From NCBI GenBank assembly GCA_942493235.1, contig OW818676.1, forward strand, positions 3,348,001 to 3,412,000: a stretch of DNA of 64,000 nt, in the 5' to 3' direction. Of the stretch, positions 7,301-16,663 are shown piece after piece. Position numbers and translations under genes: made by a program. How positions within the stretch are numbered: the stretch's first letter is position 1; every line of letters begins with the position of its first letter. This DNA comes from ENR-C587 sp942493235 (GTDB taxonomy: Bacteria > Bacteroidota > Ignavibacteria > Kapaibacteriales > UBA2268). The notes under the pieces were generated by a model. It had not been told where the DNA came from, did no database searches, and was given only the letters and a program-made list of their open reading frames with translations.

Positions 7301-10097
7301 TGTAGCTGCAAATACGTTAAAATATGTTTGCTCTCCAGCACAAAGAAATATGGCTGATTCATACAATCAAGCTAAATCATACTCTTATAATATTGGAATA
7401 TCCGATGATATGGTTATGTTCCATTACTCCTATCTTGGCGACCCATTATTAAGAATACCGATAGATACTACTTATAGATTTTATATGACAAATCAGGATA
7501 TTTCTGTTAGAAATAATAATAATCTTGATATAGTAAGTGTTTCGGATACCTTTGCTTATGTTTCCGCTATCCTTAGAAATTTTGGTATAAAAACGGATAT
7601 AGCTTTAAATATTCAAGTAATAGACGAATTTAAGGGCATCAAAGTTACAAATGAAATGATGATTAATGGCATCTGCCCATCTGCTGAATTTGTTACAAAA
7701 TTCAATATATCAAAAGAACCCGGTATTCATAATTTGACTATTATATTAGACCCTTCAAATAATATACTTACTAATGATATTGCAGACAGAACATATACTA
7801 AGCAATATCAAGTATTTGACGTAATGCTACTGCCTATTGAGCCAATGCCATACTGGGATAAAAAACCAAATGAATTAAAATTTAGGTTCTTAAATCCGCA
7901 AATTTCAGAGAATACAGAATACTATTTCAATATTTTTGATAATGCTCATTATTCAGGTTTACCCATATACACCGGAAATAAAAGCGAAATCAGTACAAAT
8001 GATATTATTGTTGACTGGAAGCCGGAGCTAACTTTAGAAAATAATAAGAATTATTACTTGCAAGCAAGTTATAAAATTGATGGCGTACTTACCCCTTCAT
8101 CAATGCTTAAAATGCCGTTTTCAATTTCCGAGAATGGTGATAATACTTTCGTTAACTCCATTATTAAAGATGAAAATCTTAATATGCTCAGCAAAACTAA
8201 TATAGAATATGACACCAATACTAAATCTTTACAATTCAATATTGATACTATTGATTACTACTTAGATGCTACTTGTGGCTGGAAATTCAGTGAAACCGAA
8301 AAACGACCACGCTCTGCAACTATGATAATGAATAAAGATTTGTATTATCTGACTACCCCGCCGGACCAAGTAGGATTCCATTTGATTCATTTTGATAAAA
8401 GCTTTAATTATATAGACCATAAATACTATGATACTTGGAGCTCTTATGTTTCAGATAAAGATGGAATTAAAGACTCAAGTAGTATAAACTTAGTAAAATA
8501 TTTACGAGACACGGTAAAGACAGAAGATTATATATTTTTAGCTACATTAGGGCAGTCTTTTAGAATCCCCTCATTGCATATCAAATTAAAAACTTGCGGT
8601 TCGTGGGACACACTAAAAACAGTACTTTCGGATTATTACGGGTCGGTATTAGCTGATTCGATAGATAAAGAGAGAGTCCGATTTACAAATATCAATAGAA
8701 ATGACTGGGGTATTTCATTCTGTTTAGCTGCTCAAAAAGGTCAAGCTAAAGGTACTGCTAACGAAGCTTTAGATATAAAAAGCGATACGGCGAGAGTATC
8801 GGGACAATTTAAAAAATATTACTTAGATGGCGGTATTAAATTTGAATTGGGTCCGGGCAAAATGTGGAATTATTTAAAATTATGTGGCGAAAATATTAGC
8901 AAAGATGTTAATAACTCAATAAAAGTATATGGTAATAATGCTTTAAACACTAGTAAACAGCTAATTAAAACCATTACAAATTCTGATTCTGTTTATTTAT
9001 CAGATATTAATAGCACTTATCAGTATTTATATTTCGATATCGGATTCGCAAAAACCAATATAGAACCCTACTATCTGAAAATTGATAGTATTAAAGCCTA
9101 CTATCAGGCTGGGGCTGAAATTGCAATTTTAAACTCAAAGACCGAGATTCCGGACAGCTTACTAATTGCTGCTCAGTACAATATAAAGACTACTGTAAAG
9201 AATTTATCTCTAAGGACTGAAATTGATTCTGCTACTTACAATATCTTAGTCAATGATGAATTTTCAATTATTGAAGTCATAGATACAACAATTTACAATT
9301 TATACCCTGATAATACTATTGATTTCAATCATGAATTAGTTACCGATGCGTATCCGTATGACATCACAATTACTCCTTCTATTACTCCATATCTGCCGGA
9401 CTATTATTATTTTAATAATAAATATATTTATCAGCGAGCTTTTGTCAGAGATACTGTTTCCCCTACAGTCCTAATTGAATTAGACGGTAGAGAAGTTTCT
9501 GAAGGAGACTATGTATCGATTCAGCCTAAGTTTAAAATTACTCTACTTGACAATTCTCCGAGAATTGTCAATAATGAAGATAATCTTCAAGTAAGATTAA
9601 ATGGTGAGCTTTTGACAAGTACGAAATATTGCACTGACTACAATTTTTATTCTTTAGGAAAAAATACACCTGCTAAAGCAGTGTTAGAGTTTTTACCGGA
9701 TTCTCTTGATTTCAATGATAATATAATAAAAGTATTTTTTGAAGACACTTATCAGAATAAAGCCACACTTGAAATCAGGGTAAATGTATCTAAAAACGGT
9801 TCAATTAAAGAGCTGTTAACATATCCGAATCCTTTTGATGCAAATTCGAATATATCTTTTGAATATCGTGCTCCCGCCCTCGGCGGAAGCTGCCTAATAG
9901 AATTTTTCAATTATACCGGACTAATAATTAATTCAATGGAGTTTCCGATAAATATAGGTAAAAATGAGTTTCCGATACAATTAACAGACCAAGACGGTAA
10001 AAGATTACCTATCGGAGTTTATTTTTATCGAATAACAATAAAAAATACTGAAGTTTTTGTTGAACCTGTTATTGATAAATTCCTAATTGTGCGTTAA
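4326..10097 (+). CDS. Gingipain-family (C25) cysteine peptidase with T9SS C-terminal sorting domain
   Basis: 1923 residues with a signal peptide (about 1-24). The C25 catalytic domain spans about residues 680-1050, including the segment VTIVGDASWDP and the DITVGRIPIKD region. The catalytic dyad is visible as His920 (IGHGSA) and Cys950 (ACNTGAY), 30 residues apart as in gingipains. The final ~85 residues (YPNPFDANSN to the C-terminal KFLIVR) form a T9SS type-A sorting domain. The long flanks are probably Ig-like or beta-rich modules. It could be a secreted protease, or the PorU-type sortase that removes sorting domains. PorU proteins are typically much shorter (about 1100-1300 residues), so I favour a secreted or surface protease without excluding PorU. 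It lies 228 bases upstream-to-start from the SRP RNA stem-to-ATG region and ends 33 bases before mtgA. Confidence 0.85.
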   Translation: MDIRKYLRLLFLLIFICNYSVIAEIKIDKNNHGFSISLENLDYSKYSDNNNSFLININNSDERLFTDSLGNINALFALPIGWGLDTNCQFSELKQTTDEVIFYMPNINHYPISIEKKGIERATQIYLLKISPFYINGNNIYYRNNIAFNLKYKQELTPDFGLDKYSYINQNILNSEYSAHIRYISDNNRVPLTSSDKKDNKLFYDTNSEYVKILTNYDGVTYVLASEIIALNPKFSGINLKNILLLHKDNLNPYFSNDKNGIFDLSDTIYFLGKRAYDVNTWFDSFNNNSVFYLTYSITDTNKMKLTKMTDITVASDTINSVNYLIHIEKDSAYSYGSNSSFTPTSSGEGWGHRALSAFRDSSIYLNFNFSPIDSEYIKVKTHSYIKSNDMLRVFNHRLTYNFNSSVNDTLSFKYLNGIFNLNYSYFASSAAFVCGTNILNLKSLGFRNASNKIYENDQLIYDFLELEGKAKPLANNGFANFKTDYLENPSNIKINGFNQKQVYVIDSVNSLYNVLQADKGTHFLISSKGKSKYTSIKIDDTLIVSSKAEAYYIAFFELGAVKSYSYTSEQYNDFINQYNSIPTNTVFGIALNVNNLPSQIKSLLNSINSKYINFYRNDSSYTAVIKKSSSIISESMGENSNTEYFNIDVNGNKYSLSFNLPGINYYDLYFTDRSALKKSEVEFVYKSDLKSSTMQCNVLVIANREFKDFAEKYVEIKKVSRPDLKLSIAYIDDIEKEFSYGYISPSGIKDFITYGYSNWGNYKLRYVTIVGDASWDPRKVLHNSTFNNYVISYGVPTSDSWYGMVEGNDVLPDITVGRIPIKDTNDANNYLEKLIKYENYKPAPWQSTMLFLSGGKNLNEMEYILSYQESNMNIVEKSAVCINTELIKKKNPGEFEPSAGLEIVEKINNGEMFVNFIGHGSALLLDLDGWTPEALDNYGKYGFLNTVACNTGAYALPNEITRNESYLFSKEKGFIAVMGASAEDNVHEGGNVAANTLKYVCSPAQRNMADSYNQAKSYSYNIGISDDMVMFHYSYLGDPLLRIPIDTTYRFYMTNQDISVRNNNNLDIVSVSDTFAYVSAILRNFGIKTDIALNIQVIDEFKGIKVTNEMMINGICPSAEFVTKFNISKEPGIHNLTIILDPSNNILTNDIADRTYTKQYQVFDVMLLPIEPMPYWDKKPNELKFRFLNPQISENTEYYFNIFDNAHYSGLPIYTGNKSEISTNDIIVDWKPELTLENNKNYYLQASYKIDGVLTPSSMLKMPFSISENGDNTFVNSIIKDENLNMLSKTNIEYDTNTKSLQFNIDTIDYYLDATCGWKFSETEKRPRSATMIMNKDLYYLTTPPDQVGFHLIHFDKSFNYIDHKYYDTWSSYVSDKDGIKDSSSINLVKYLRDTVKTEDYIFLATLGQSFRIPSLHIKLKTCGSWDTLKTVLSDYYGSVLADSIDKERVRFTNINRNDWGISFCLAAQKGQAKGTANEALDIKSDTARVSGQFKKYYLDGGIKFELGPGKMWNYLKLCGENISKDVNNSIKVYGNNALNTSKQLIKTITNSDSVYLSDINSTYQYLYFDIGFAKTNIEPYYLKIDSIKAYYQAGAEIAILNSKTEIPDSLLIAAQYNIKTTVKNLSLRTEIDSATYNILVNDEFSIIEVIDTTIYNLYPDNTIDFNHELVTDAYPYDITITPSITPYLPDYYYFNNKYIYQRAFVRDTVSPTVLIELDGREVSEGDYVSIQPKFKITLLDNSPRIVNNEDNLQVRLNGELLTSTKYCTDYNFYSLGKNTPAKAVLEFLPDSLDFNDNIIKVFFEDTYQNKATLEIRVNVSKNGSIKELLTYPNPFDANSNISFEYRAPALGGSCLIEFFNYTGLIINSMEFPINIGKNEFPIQLTDQDGKRLPIGVYFYRITIKNTEVFVEPVIDKFLIVR

Positions 10098-10130
10098 ATT
10101 TGTATTTCGTACAATTATACATAAAGAAGT

Positions 10131-10853
10131 ATGGCAAAGAACACAAACAAAAAAAGAAGCAAAATAGCAATATTTTTCAAATGGCTTTTCTACATTATTG
10201 TCGGAGCTTTTGTCGGCTCAATACTAATGGTAGTAATTTACAAATTCGTACCTGCTCCATACACACCTCTTATGTTTATAAGGGTAATAGAAGGTGCTAT
10301 AGACGGCAAGAGCGTCGGAATAGACAAAGATTGGGTATCTTATGATGAAATATCTCCATATTTCTTCAGAGCCGTTGTCTCCGGCGAAGACGCAAGATTT
10401 ATGAAGCATGGTGGAATTGACTGGAGAGCAGTCGAAGCTGCAAAAAAATACAATGCCCGCCAGAATGGAAAAAAGCTACGCGGAGCAAGTACAATTACTA
10501 TGCAAACAGCAAAAAATGTATTTCTCTGGCATGGCAGAAATTATGTGCGAAAAGCCCTCGAAGTATATTTCACATATCTAATTGAAGCCATCTGGGGTAA
10601 AGAAAGAATTTTAGAAATGTATGCAAACGTTGTAGAGCTTGGAGACGGAGTATATGGCGTTGAAGCCGCTTCTCAAAAATATTTCGGCAAACCTGCTAAA
10701 AATCTTACAAAAAGAGAAGCCGCACTTATTGCAGCTGTATTGCCAAATCCGAGACGCTGGTCTCCGGCAGCTCCTACTAAATATATTAATAAGAGAGTAG
10801 GCTTCATAATGGGTAGAATTAATTCTGTCGCTATACCCAAGGTGAAAAAATGA
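10131..10853 (+). CDS. mtgA: Monofunctional biosynthetic peptidoglycan transglycosylase
   Basis: 240 residues; a GT51-family glycosyltransferase that polymerises lipid II into glycan strands at the outer face of the inner membrane. A basic N-terminus precedes one transmembrane anchor (about 13-40). GT51 motifs follow: SGEDARFMKHGG with catalytic Glu86, RGASTITMQTAKN, KERILEMYANVVELG and GVEAASQKYFGK. There is no transpeptidase domain, and the length is normal for MtgA. The last four bases overlap the mutS start (ATGA), which points to translational coupling. The association of mtgA with mutS has no obvious functional meaning. Confidence 0.95.
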   Translation: MAKNTNKKRSKIAIFFKWLFYIIVGAFVGSILMVVIYKFVPAPYTPLMFIRVIEGAIDGKSVGIDKDWVSYDEISPYFFRAVVSGEDARFMKHGGIDWRAVEAAKKYNARQNGKKLRGASTITMQTAKNVFLWHGRNYVRKALEVYFTYLIEAIWGKERILEMYANVVELGDGVYGVEAASQKYFGKPAKNLTKREAALIAAVLPNPRRWSPAAPTKYINKRVGFIMGRINSVAIPKVKK

Positions 10854-13486
10854 GCGATAAACAAACTCCGCTACTGAGACAGTATAATCAGATTAAATCC
10901 AAGCATCCGGATACTGTTTTATTTTTTAGGCTGGGGGATTTTTTTGAGACTTTTAACGAAGATGCAGAAATTACTTCTAAGGTGTGCGGAATTACTTTAA
11001 CTAAACGAAATAACGGAGGAGCTGCAGATATGCCTCTTGCGGGATTTCCGCATCATCAATTAGATGCTTATCTGCCAAAATTAGTCAAAGCCGGATATAG
11101 AGTCGCCGTATGCGACCAGCTCGAAGACCCTAAGCTTTCTCGCGGAATAGTCAAAAGAGGTGTTGTTGAAGTAGTTACTCCCGGAGTAGCACTTTATGAT
11201 AAATTATTAGAAGCTAAGACAAATAATTACTTGGCATGCATAAATTACAAAACTCAGAAAAATGGAGCTATAATTTTCGGATTATCCTGCTTGGATATAT
11301 CTACAGGAGAGTTTTTAGTTTCCGAATTCGATAGAAATCAGCTAATTTCAATAATCGAGAATTTCCATCCTTCAGAATTAATTTTCAGTAAATCCCAAAT
11401 TAAAGAATTAGAAAATGAATTGGAAAAATTATCATACAAGCCGGCTATTTCTAAGCTTGATGAATGGATATTTGATGAGGAATTCTCACGTGAAGCTATC
11501 AAAGGGCATTTCGACACTAATTCATTAAAAGGATTTGGTATAGATGAACTATCGGTTGCTATAGCAAGTGCCGGTGCTATTATGCACTATATCAAGGAAA
11601 CTCAGATTACTCAAATCACGCATATCAAAGGAATCTCTTTCTATAATCATAATGATTATATGCTGCTTGATTTTGCTACTCGACGAAATCTTGAAATTAC
11701 TTTTTCTAATTTTGATAATAGCCAAGGCACTTTAATTTCGACATTAGATAAGACTCGCACAGCAATGGGCGGCAGACTGTTTAAAAAATGGATTACACGC
11801 CCACTGCTTAATTTACAACAAATCAATTCCAGATTAGAAGCAGTTACCGCATTAATCGCATACTGCGACATTAGTGATAATATCCGAACTAATTTGTCTC
11901 TAATCGGCGATATGGAGCGACTGATTTCCAAAATATGTACAGGGCGAGCCAATCCGAGAGATGTAGCTGCTCTAAGAGAATCATTAAGTAAATTCCCAAT
12001 AATTAAAGATTTGATTTATACCATAAAAAATGACTCCTTAAATAAAATTGCAGATAAGTTATCCGATTTCAGAGATTTATATAATTTAATCAGTAATTCT
12101 ATTGTCGAAGAGCCCACTGCTCTGACCGGTAGCGGAAATGTATTTAAAACCGGATATTCCAAAGATTTAGATGAGTATATCTCTGCTAAATATTCAGGTA
12201 AAAATTGGATAAGTGATTATCAAGAAAGAGAAAGGCAAGAGACAGGCATTAACTCGTTGAAAGTCAGTTTTAATAATGTGTTCGGATATTATATAGAAAT
12301 TACTAAAGTTCAAAATTCAAAAGCTCCGGACCGATACGAGAGAAAGCAGACTTTAGCTAATGCTGAGAGATATACTACTCCCGAATTAAAAGAAATAGAA
12401 GAAAAAATATTAAATGCCGAAAGCAAAATTGCCGAATTAGAGCAAGCACTCTTTACAGAATTAAAAATGAAAATTTCACTATTTGCCAAAGAAGTTCAAG
12501 ATAATGCTTATCTAATTTCAGTTATTGACTGTCTGCAAAGCTTTGCCCAAGCATCTACTGACTACAACTACTCTAAACCGTCAATTAACGAATCGGATTC
12601 GTTAAAAATCATTGACGGCAGGCATCCGGTAGTTGAACGGCTTTTACCTTTAGGAGAGAAGTTTGTGCCTAATTCTACGTTTTTAAATAATAAAGACTCG
12701 ATGATTCATATAATAACCGGTCCGAACATGGCAGGAAAATCCTGCTATTTAAGACAAATCGGTCTAATTATATTATTAGGGCAAATCGGCTGCTATGTAC
12801 CGGCTAAAAGTGCCGAGTTCGGTCTGGTTGATCGAATATTTACTCGAGTAGGAGCTCACGACAATATAACAGCCGGAGAAAGTACTTTTTTAATAGAAAT
12901 GCAGGAAGCTGCAAATATATTGAATAATGCTACTGAAAAAAGCTTAATATTGCTTGATGAAATCGGCAGAGGAACAGCTACTTTTGATGGTATTTCAATA
13001 GCTTGGGGGATTACCGAGTATATACACGATACTATTAATGCTAAGACCCTATTTGCTACCCATTACCATGAGCTGAACAATTTAATTGAAACTTATGCTA
13101 AAATCAGAAATTATCAAGTGCATGTAATTGAAACAGAAGAAAAGATTCTCTTTACTCATAAAGTAATCGAGGGCGGTGCTGACCATTCTTATGGTATATA
13201 TGTAGCTAAAATTGCAGGTATTCCATTTGAAATTATTTCCAGAGCAAAAGAAATTATGCAATCACTCGAAAATGCTGATAATCCTGAAAAGCAATCTAAA
13301 GCTAAATCAACTCAAATTAAAACTAAAAATATTCCTTTACGAAATAAGCAAATTGATTCAGACCAGATTTCAATCTTTGAGTTGCGTGATGATATTATTC
13401 GAGATAAATTAAGAAGTATAGATTTAGACAATATTACTCCGTTTAAGTCTATGGAATTACTAAAAGAAATAAAGGATAGTCTGTAA
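10850..13486 (+). CDS. mutS: DNA mismatch repair protein MutS
   Basis: 878 residues, full length. The mismatch-reading Phe-x-Glu motif is intact in the N-terminal domain (GDFFETF, Phe31/Glu33). The C-terminal ATPase has a Walker A GPNMAGKS at 624-631, the AGESTFLIEMQE segment, the Walker B region ILLDEIGRGTATFDG and the ATHYHEL switch. These make it MutS1 rather than MutS2, with no Smr domain. It recognises mismatches and recruits MutL. The start codon overlaps the mtgA stop. No mutL is present in the window. Confidence 0.97.
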   Translation: MSDKQTPLLRQYNQIKSKHPDTVLFFRLGDFFETFNEDAEITSKVCGITLTKRNNGGAADMPLAGFPHHQLDAYLPKLVKAGYRVAVCDQLEDPKLSRGIVKRGVVEVVTPGVALYDKLLEAKTNNYLACINYKTQKNGAIIFGLSCLDISTGEFLVSEFDRNQLISIIENFHPSELIFSKSQIKELENELEKLSYKPAISKLDEWIFDEEFSREAIKGHFDTNSLKGFGIDELSVAIASAGAIMHYIKETQITQITHIKGISFYNHNDYMLLDFATRRNLEITFSNFDNSQGTLISTLDKTRTAMGGRLFKKWITRPLLNLQQINSRLEAVTALIAYCDISDNIRTNLSLIGDMERLISKICTGRANPRDVAALRESLSKFPIIKDLIYTIKNDSLNKIADKLSDFRDLYNLISNSIVEEPTALTGSGNVFKTGYSKDLDEYISAKYSGKNWISDYQERERQETGINSLKVSFNNVFGYYIEITKVQNSKAPDRYERKQTLANAERYTTPELKEIEEKILNAESKIAELEQALFTELKMKISLFAKEVQDNAYLISVIDCLQSFAQASTDYNYSKPSINESDSLKIIDGRHPVVERLLPLGEKFVPNSTFLNNKDSMIHIITGPNMAGKSCYLRQIGLIILLGQIGCYVPAKSAEFGLVDRIFTRVGAHDNITAGESTFLIEMQEAANILNNATEKSLILLDEIGRGTATFDGISIAWGITEYIHDTINAKTLFATHYHELNNLIETYAKIRNYQVHVIETEEKILFTHKVIEGGADHSYGIYVAKIAGIPFEIISRAKEIMQSLENADNPEKQSKAKSTQIKTKNIPLRNKQIDSDQISIFELRDDIIRDKLRSIDLDNITPFKSMELLKEIKDSL

Positions 13487-13623
13487 TTTATTAAGGAAAT
13501 TCTTTTTTAATTCTAACACGGTATTTATTATTTTATCTTAATATATCAATTTTTTCTTGAATTATTTATACTTTTTATATATCTTGTAATTCTATAATGT
13601 GTTAAGAAAATGGGTAAAAATAT

Positions 13624-15099
13624 ATGAGCGAAGAAAATCAAGTCGGCAAAATTCCTTCACCAGAACAGCTGCCTAAAAAAGGCAATTTGATGATAGTAGA
13701 AGACGATGCTTTGTTATTGAAAATATTTGAAAGGTTCTTTGCAAAACACTATAATTTGATTACTGCTAAATCAGGTAATGAAGCATTAGAAATTATAAAA
13801 CGAGGTTCTAAGCCTGAGGTTATTCTTTCTGACCAAAGAATGCCGGGCTTATCGGGAGATGAATTTTTAGCAGAAACAATCAAATATATTCCTGATTCAG
13901 TCAGAGTAATTGTAACTGCACATTCTGACCCAAAAGAAATAATTTCAGCAATAAACCGAGCACACACATACATGTTTTTAACTAAACCGATTGAAGAAAT
14001 CGAATTAGTTCAAGCAGTTAGGTTATGCTTTACGCATTACTATACAACAATCAAGAACAAAGCTTTGATGAAAGAAATTCAAGAAAAGAATTTCGAAATA
14101 CAAAAAGTAATCTCTGCTCAAACTGAAAGTCAAGCACCTCAAGCACCGATAATAAAGCAATTAAGTTTTGAGAAAAATATAGTTGAGATAAATAAATTCT
14201 ATACTGTATTTAATAATTTTTACTTTAAGAATTTCTTTGATACTTGTATTCCGATTTTAAGGTCATTGGCTACATCATTGAAATTGCCAAGCCCTGTGTT
14301 GGAGAGGATTTATTACAGCCTCCATATTTATTCATATATCATGAACTTTTTCCCTGCCAAATTTATTGTTAATGACCCTGAAAATTTATCAGAAGAAGAA
14401 AAAAAGATTTATTTTACGTATTATAGAACATTAGTAGATAAGCTCTATTCTTACGATGGCATGAATAATTATTCCCTAATATTAAATCAAATATGGGAAA
14501 ACAACGATGGCACAGGAATGCCTAATCAGTTGACCGAAAGTAAAATTGCAATTGATGCACAAATTGTTAAAATCATTCTTACGTATGTAAATAATGTATT
14601 TCGCGTTCCAAATGAAATGTATTTAAGAAGGCAAACTTTACCGGTATATAATCAGCCTCTTGCGATTACTACGCATAGACATAGAGCGATAACTAAATAT
14701 TTATATGACAGAACAAAGTGGTTTGATTCTGATGTATTTAATCATTTCAGATTTATGCTACAAGATAACACCAATGAAGCTTTGCTTTTTGATAGAAAAG
14801 ACTTGACGATTCCGAACTACGAGTACGATGCTAATTATAACCCTATAATGGCTCGTTCAAATGCTGAAGAAGATGATTCCGATTCCGGCAAAAGTGGTAA
14901 ATCAAAAGAGCAAACTATCAGAGTCAGTGAACTTCAAGAAGGAATGACTGTCGGACAGAATATTCATACTAAAAGCGGAATATTAGTAGCCAGGCAAGAC
15001 ACTACACTAAATGTTCTACTAATAAAAAATATTCAGAGATTAGAGAGCACCGGGCAATTAACATTAAATGGTATGATTGATGTTATTATAAATGAATAG
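13624..15099 (+). CDS. Response regulator with degenerate HD-GYP-like output region
   Basis: 491 residues. An N-terminal receiver domain (about 20-140) has the acidic pair VEDD, phosphoacceptor Asp70 (LSDQRMPG), Thr in VTAHS and Lys in LTKP. The following region (about 190-390) is helical. It keeps only an echo of the HD-GYP signature, ENNDGTGMPNQL in place of HHExxDGxGYP, and no HD metal pair is visible, so cyclic-di-GMP phosphodiesterase activity is unlikely. The C-terminal ~60 residues (VSELQEGMTVGQNI onward) match the small domain often found at the end of HD-GYP regulators. It is followed after 14 bases by a receiver-kinase gene, probably its signalling partner. The target is unknown. 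Confidence 0.8.
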   Translation: MSEENQVGKIPSPEQLPKKGNLMIVEDDALLLKIFERFFAKHYNLITAKSGNEALEIIKRGSKPEVILSDQRMPGLSGDEFLAETIKYIPDSVRVIVTAHSDPKEIISAINRAHTYMFLTKPIEEIELVQAVRLCFTHYYTTIKNKALMKEIQEKNFEIQKVISAQTESQAPQAPIIKQLSFEKNIVEINKFYTVFNNFYFKNFFDTCIPILRSLATSLKLPSPVLERIYYSLHIYSYIMNFFPAKFIVNDPENLSEEEKKIYFTYYRTLVDKLYSYDGMNNYSLILNQIWENNDGTGMPNQLTESKIAIDAQIVKIILTYVNNVFRVPNEMYLRRQTLPVYNQPLAITTHRHRAITKYLYDRTKWFDSDVFNHFRFMLQDNTNEALLFDRKDLTIPNYEYDANYNPIMARSNAEEDDSDSGKSGKSKEQTIRVSELQEGMTVGQNIHTKSGILVARQDTTLNVLLIKNIQRLESTGQLTLNGMIDVIINE

Positions 15100-15113
15100 A
15101 ATATAAGGGATAA

Positions 15114-16196
15114 ATGGCAACAATATTAGTAGTAGAAGATGAAGATGTACTTCTTGAGAATCTTTCTTTCCATTTAAGTTTTGAGGACTATGATGTACTC
15201 TGTGCCAATAATGGGAAAAAAGGAGTTGAATTAGCATTTGAGCATATTCCTGATGTAATTATTTGCGATATAAATATGCCGGAAATGGATGGGTACGAAG
15301 TGCTTCAGCAGATTCGCTCTAATTCAAAAACTGTATCTATACCGTTTATATTTTTAACTGCAAGAAGTGATAAGTCTGATTTTAGGCAGGGAATGGAGCT
15401 TGGAGCCGATGACTTCATTACAAAGCCTTATACTGCTGTCGAAATTCTGAGTGCTATTAAATCAAGATTAAAAAAGCAGGGACAGCTTCAAAAAGTACAT
15501 AATGAAGAAATTGACCAATTAAGAAAAAATATAGCTTCTAATCTGCCTCATGAGTTAAAAACTCCATTAAGCGTAATCTTAGCTTATTCTGAGATACTTG
15601 GCAGAAGCTATAAAGACATGAATGATGAAGAGATTAAAGATATGATTTCTTCAATTAATTCTTCGGGCAAAAGACTACTCAGGATGTTCAATAATTATAC
15701 TTTTTATACATCTTTATTTGATTTTAAGCTTGAGAACAATATTGCTTATGACTTGCTGACTCAATTTCCGGAGCAAGAAATCAGAAGAGTAATCTCTGAG
15801 ATAAAAAAGAATTATACTAAGCCATATATAATAAATATAATTTTTGAAGAAAGAACTGTTCCGGTTTTTATTTCACATTTTAAAAAGTTAGCAGAAGAGA
15901 TAATAGATAATGCAATTAAATTTTCAGATGATAATACTGAAATTATTTTAAAAGGTTATTTTCTTAATAATTACTACTTTATTGAATGCCAAAATTCAGG
16001 TATAGAATTCCCCCAAAATAAAATTGATAAAATCGGCGGATTTATGCAGTTCGATAGGGAATATCTTGAGCAACAAGGCATAGGATTAGGGCTGGCTATA
16101 GTTCAGAAAATAATTCATATTTATAACGGAAGTATTTCTATTGAATGCTCAAATAGAAATACCACCGTTACAATTGCGTTCCCGATTCTCAATTAA
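15114..16196 (+). CDS. Receiver domain-histidine kinase hybrid, cytoplasmic
   Basis: 360 residues with an inverted hybrid order. An N-terminal receiver (1-120; phosphoacceptor Asp52 in ICDINMPEMDG, Lys in TKPY) is followed by a HisKA dimerisation helix. The phosphoacceptor His146 lies in SNLPHELKTPLS. A HATPase_c domain follows, with the N-box EEIIDNAIKFSDD and the G-box QGIGLGLAIVQKII. There is no transmembrane segment or periplasmic sensor, so it senses phosphoryl input from another kinase or a cytoplasmic signal. It lies 14 bases after the degenerate HD-GYP regulator and converges on the STAS gene with an eight-base overlap of 3' ends. Confidence 0.92.
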   Translation: MATILVVEDEDVLLENLSFHLSFEDYDVLCANNGKKGVELAFEHIPDVIICDINMPEMDGYEVLQQIRSNSKTVSIPFIFLTARSDKSDFRQGMELGADDFITKPYTAVEILSAIKSRLKKQGQLQKVHNEEIDQLRKNIASNLPHELKTPLSVILAYSEILGRSYKDMNDEEIKDMISSINSSGKRLLRMFNNYTFYTSLFDFKLENNIAYDLLTQFPEQEIRRVISEIKKNYTKPYIINIIFEERTVPVFISHFKKLAEEIIDNAIKFSDDNTEIILKGYFLNNYYFIECQNSGIEFPQNKIDKIGGFMQFDREYLEQQGIGLGLAIVQKIIHIYNGSISIECSNRNTTVTIAFPILN

Positions 16197-16533
16197 AAGA
16201 TTGAACTGCTTCGTCTATTGAATCGTAATACTCGTATAAATCTTCAATCTGAGATATGTTTAGCATTTTACGAACTATATCTTTAACTCCTACTAATGCA
16301 ATCGGAGAACCATATTCCTTCATTTGTCTATATGCTAAAAGTAAGGAACCTAATCCCGCACTGTCAACATATTCAATATTAGATAAATCAAAAACCAAAG
16401 CCTCTACGTCAGGCTGGCTGAGGATTAATAATTTTGCTTTTAATTGAGCCGAAATTTCCACATCTAAGTTCGGATTTTTCAAGCTAAATATTATTATATT
16501 ATCTTTTCTTTCATAAGAAAAATTCAAATTCAT
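16189..16533 (-). CDS. STAS-domain protein, anti-sigma factor antagonist type
   Basis: 114 residues forming a single STAS domain, the normal size for SpoIIAA/RsbV-like proteins. The diagnostic motif VDSAGLGSLL is present with the phosphorylatable Ser58. Such proteins are switched by Ser phosphorylation and bind a partner kinase or anti-sigma factor. No RsbW-like kinase or PP2C phosphatase is nearby. The 3' end overlaps the convergent receiver-kinase gene by eight bases. The adjacent two-component genes are on the other strand, so a functional link is only suggested by position. Confidence 0.9.
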   Translation of the reverse strand: MNLNFSYERKDNIIIFSLKNPNLDVEISAQLKAKLLILSQPDVEALVFDLSNIEYVDSAGLGSLLLAYRQMKEYGSPIALVGVKDIVRKMLNISQIEDLYEYYDSIDEAVQSFN

Positions 16534-16663
16534 CTCTACTCCTAAAATAAAAATTTAAGAATGCATAACTTCAAAGTATTAAAATCGGAAAAAAAAATTA
16601 AAAAAAAAAGAATTTTGTTTGTAAATTTGATTTTTTTTATAATATTCTAAAAATCCATAAATA

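Noticed and set aside
10100..10345. Short plus-strand ORF upstream of and overlapping mtgA
   Set aside because: Out-of-frame reading of the mtgA 5' region; the mtgA frame has clear GT51 motifs.
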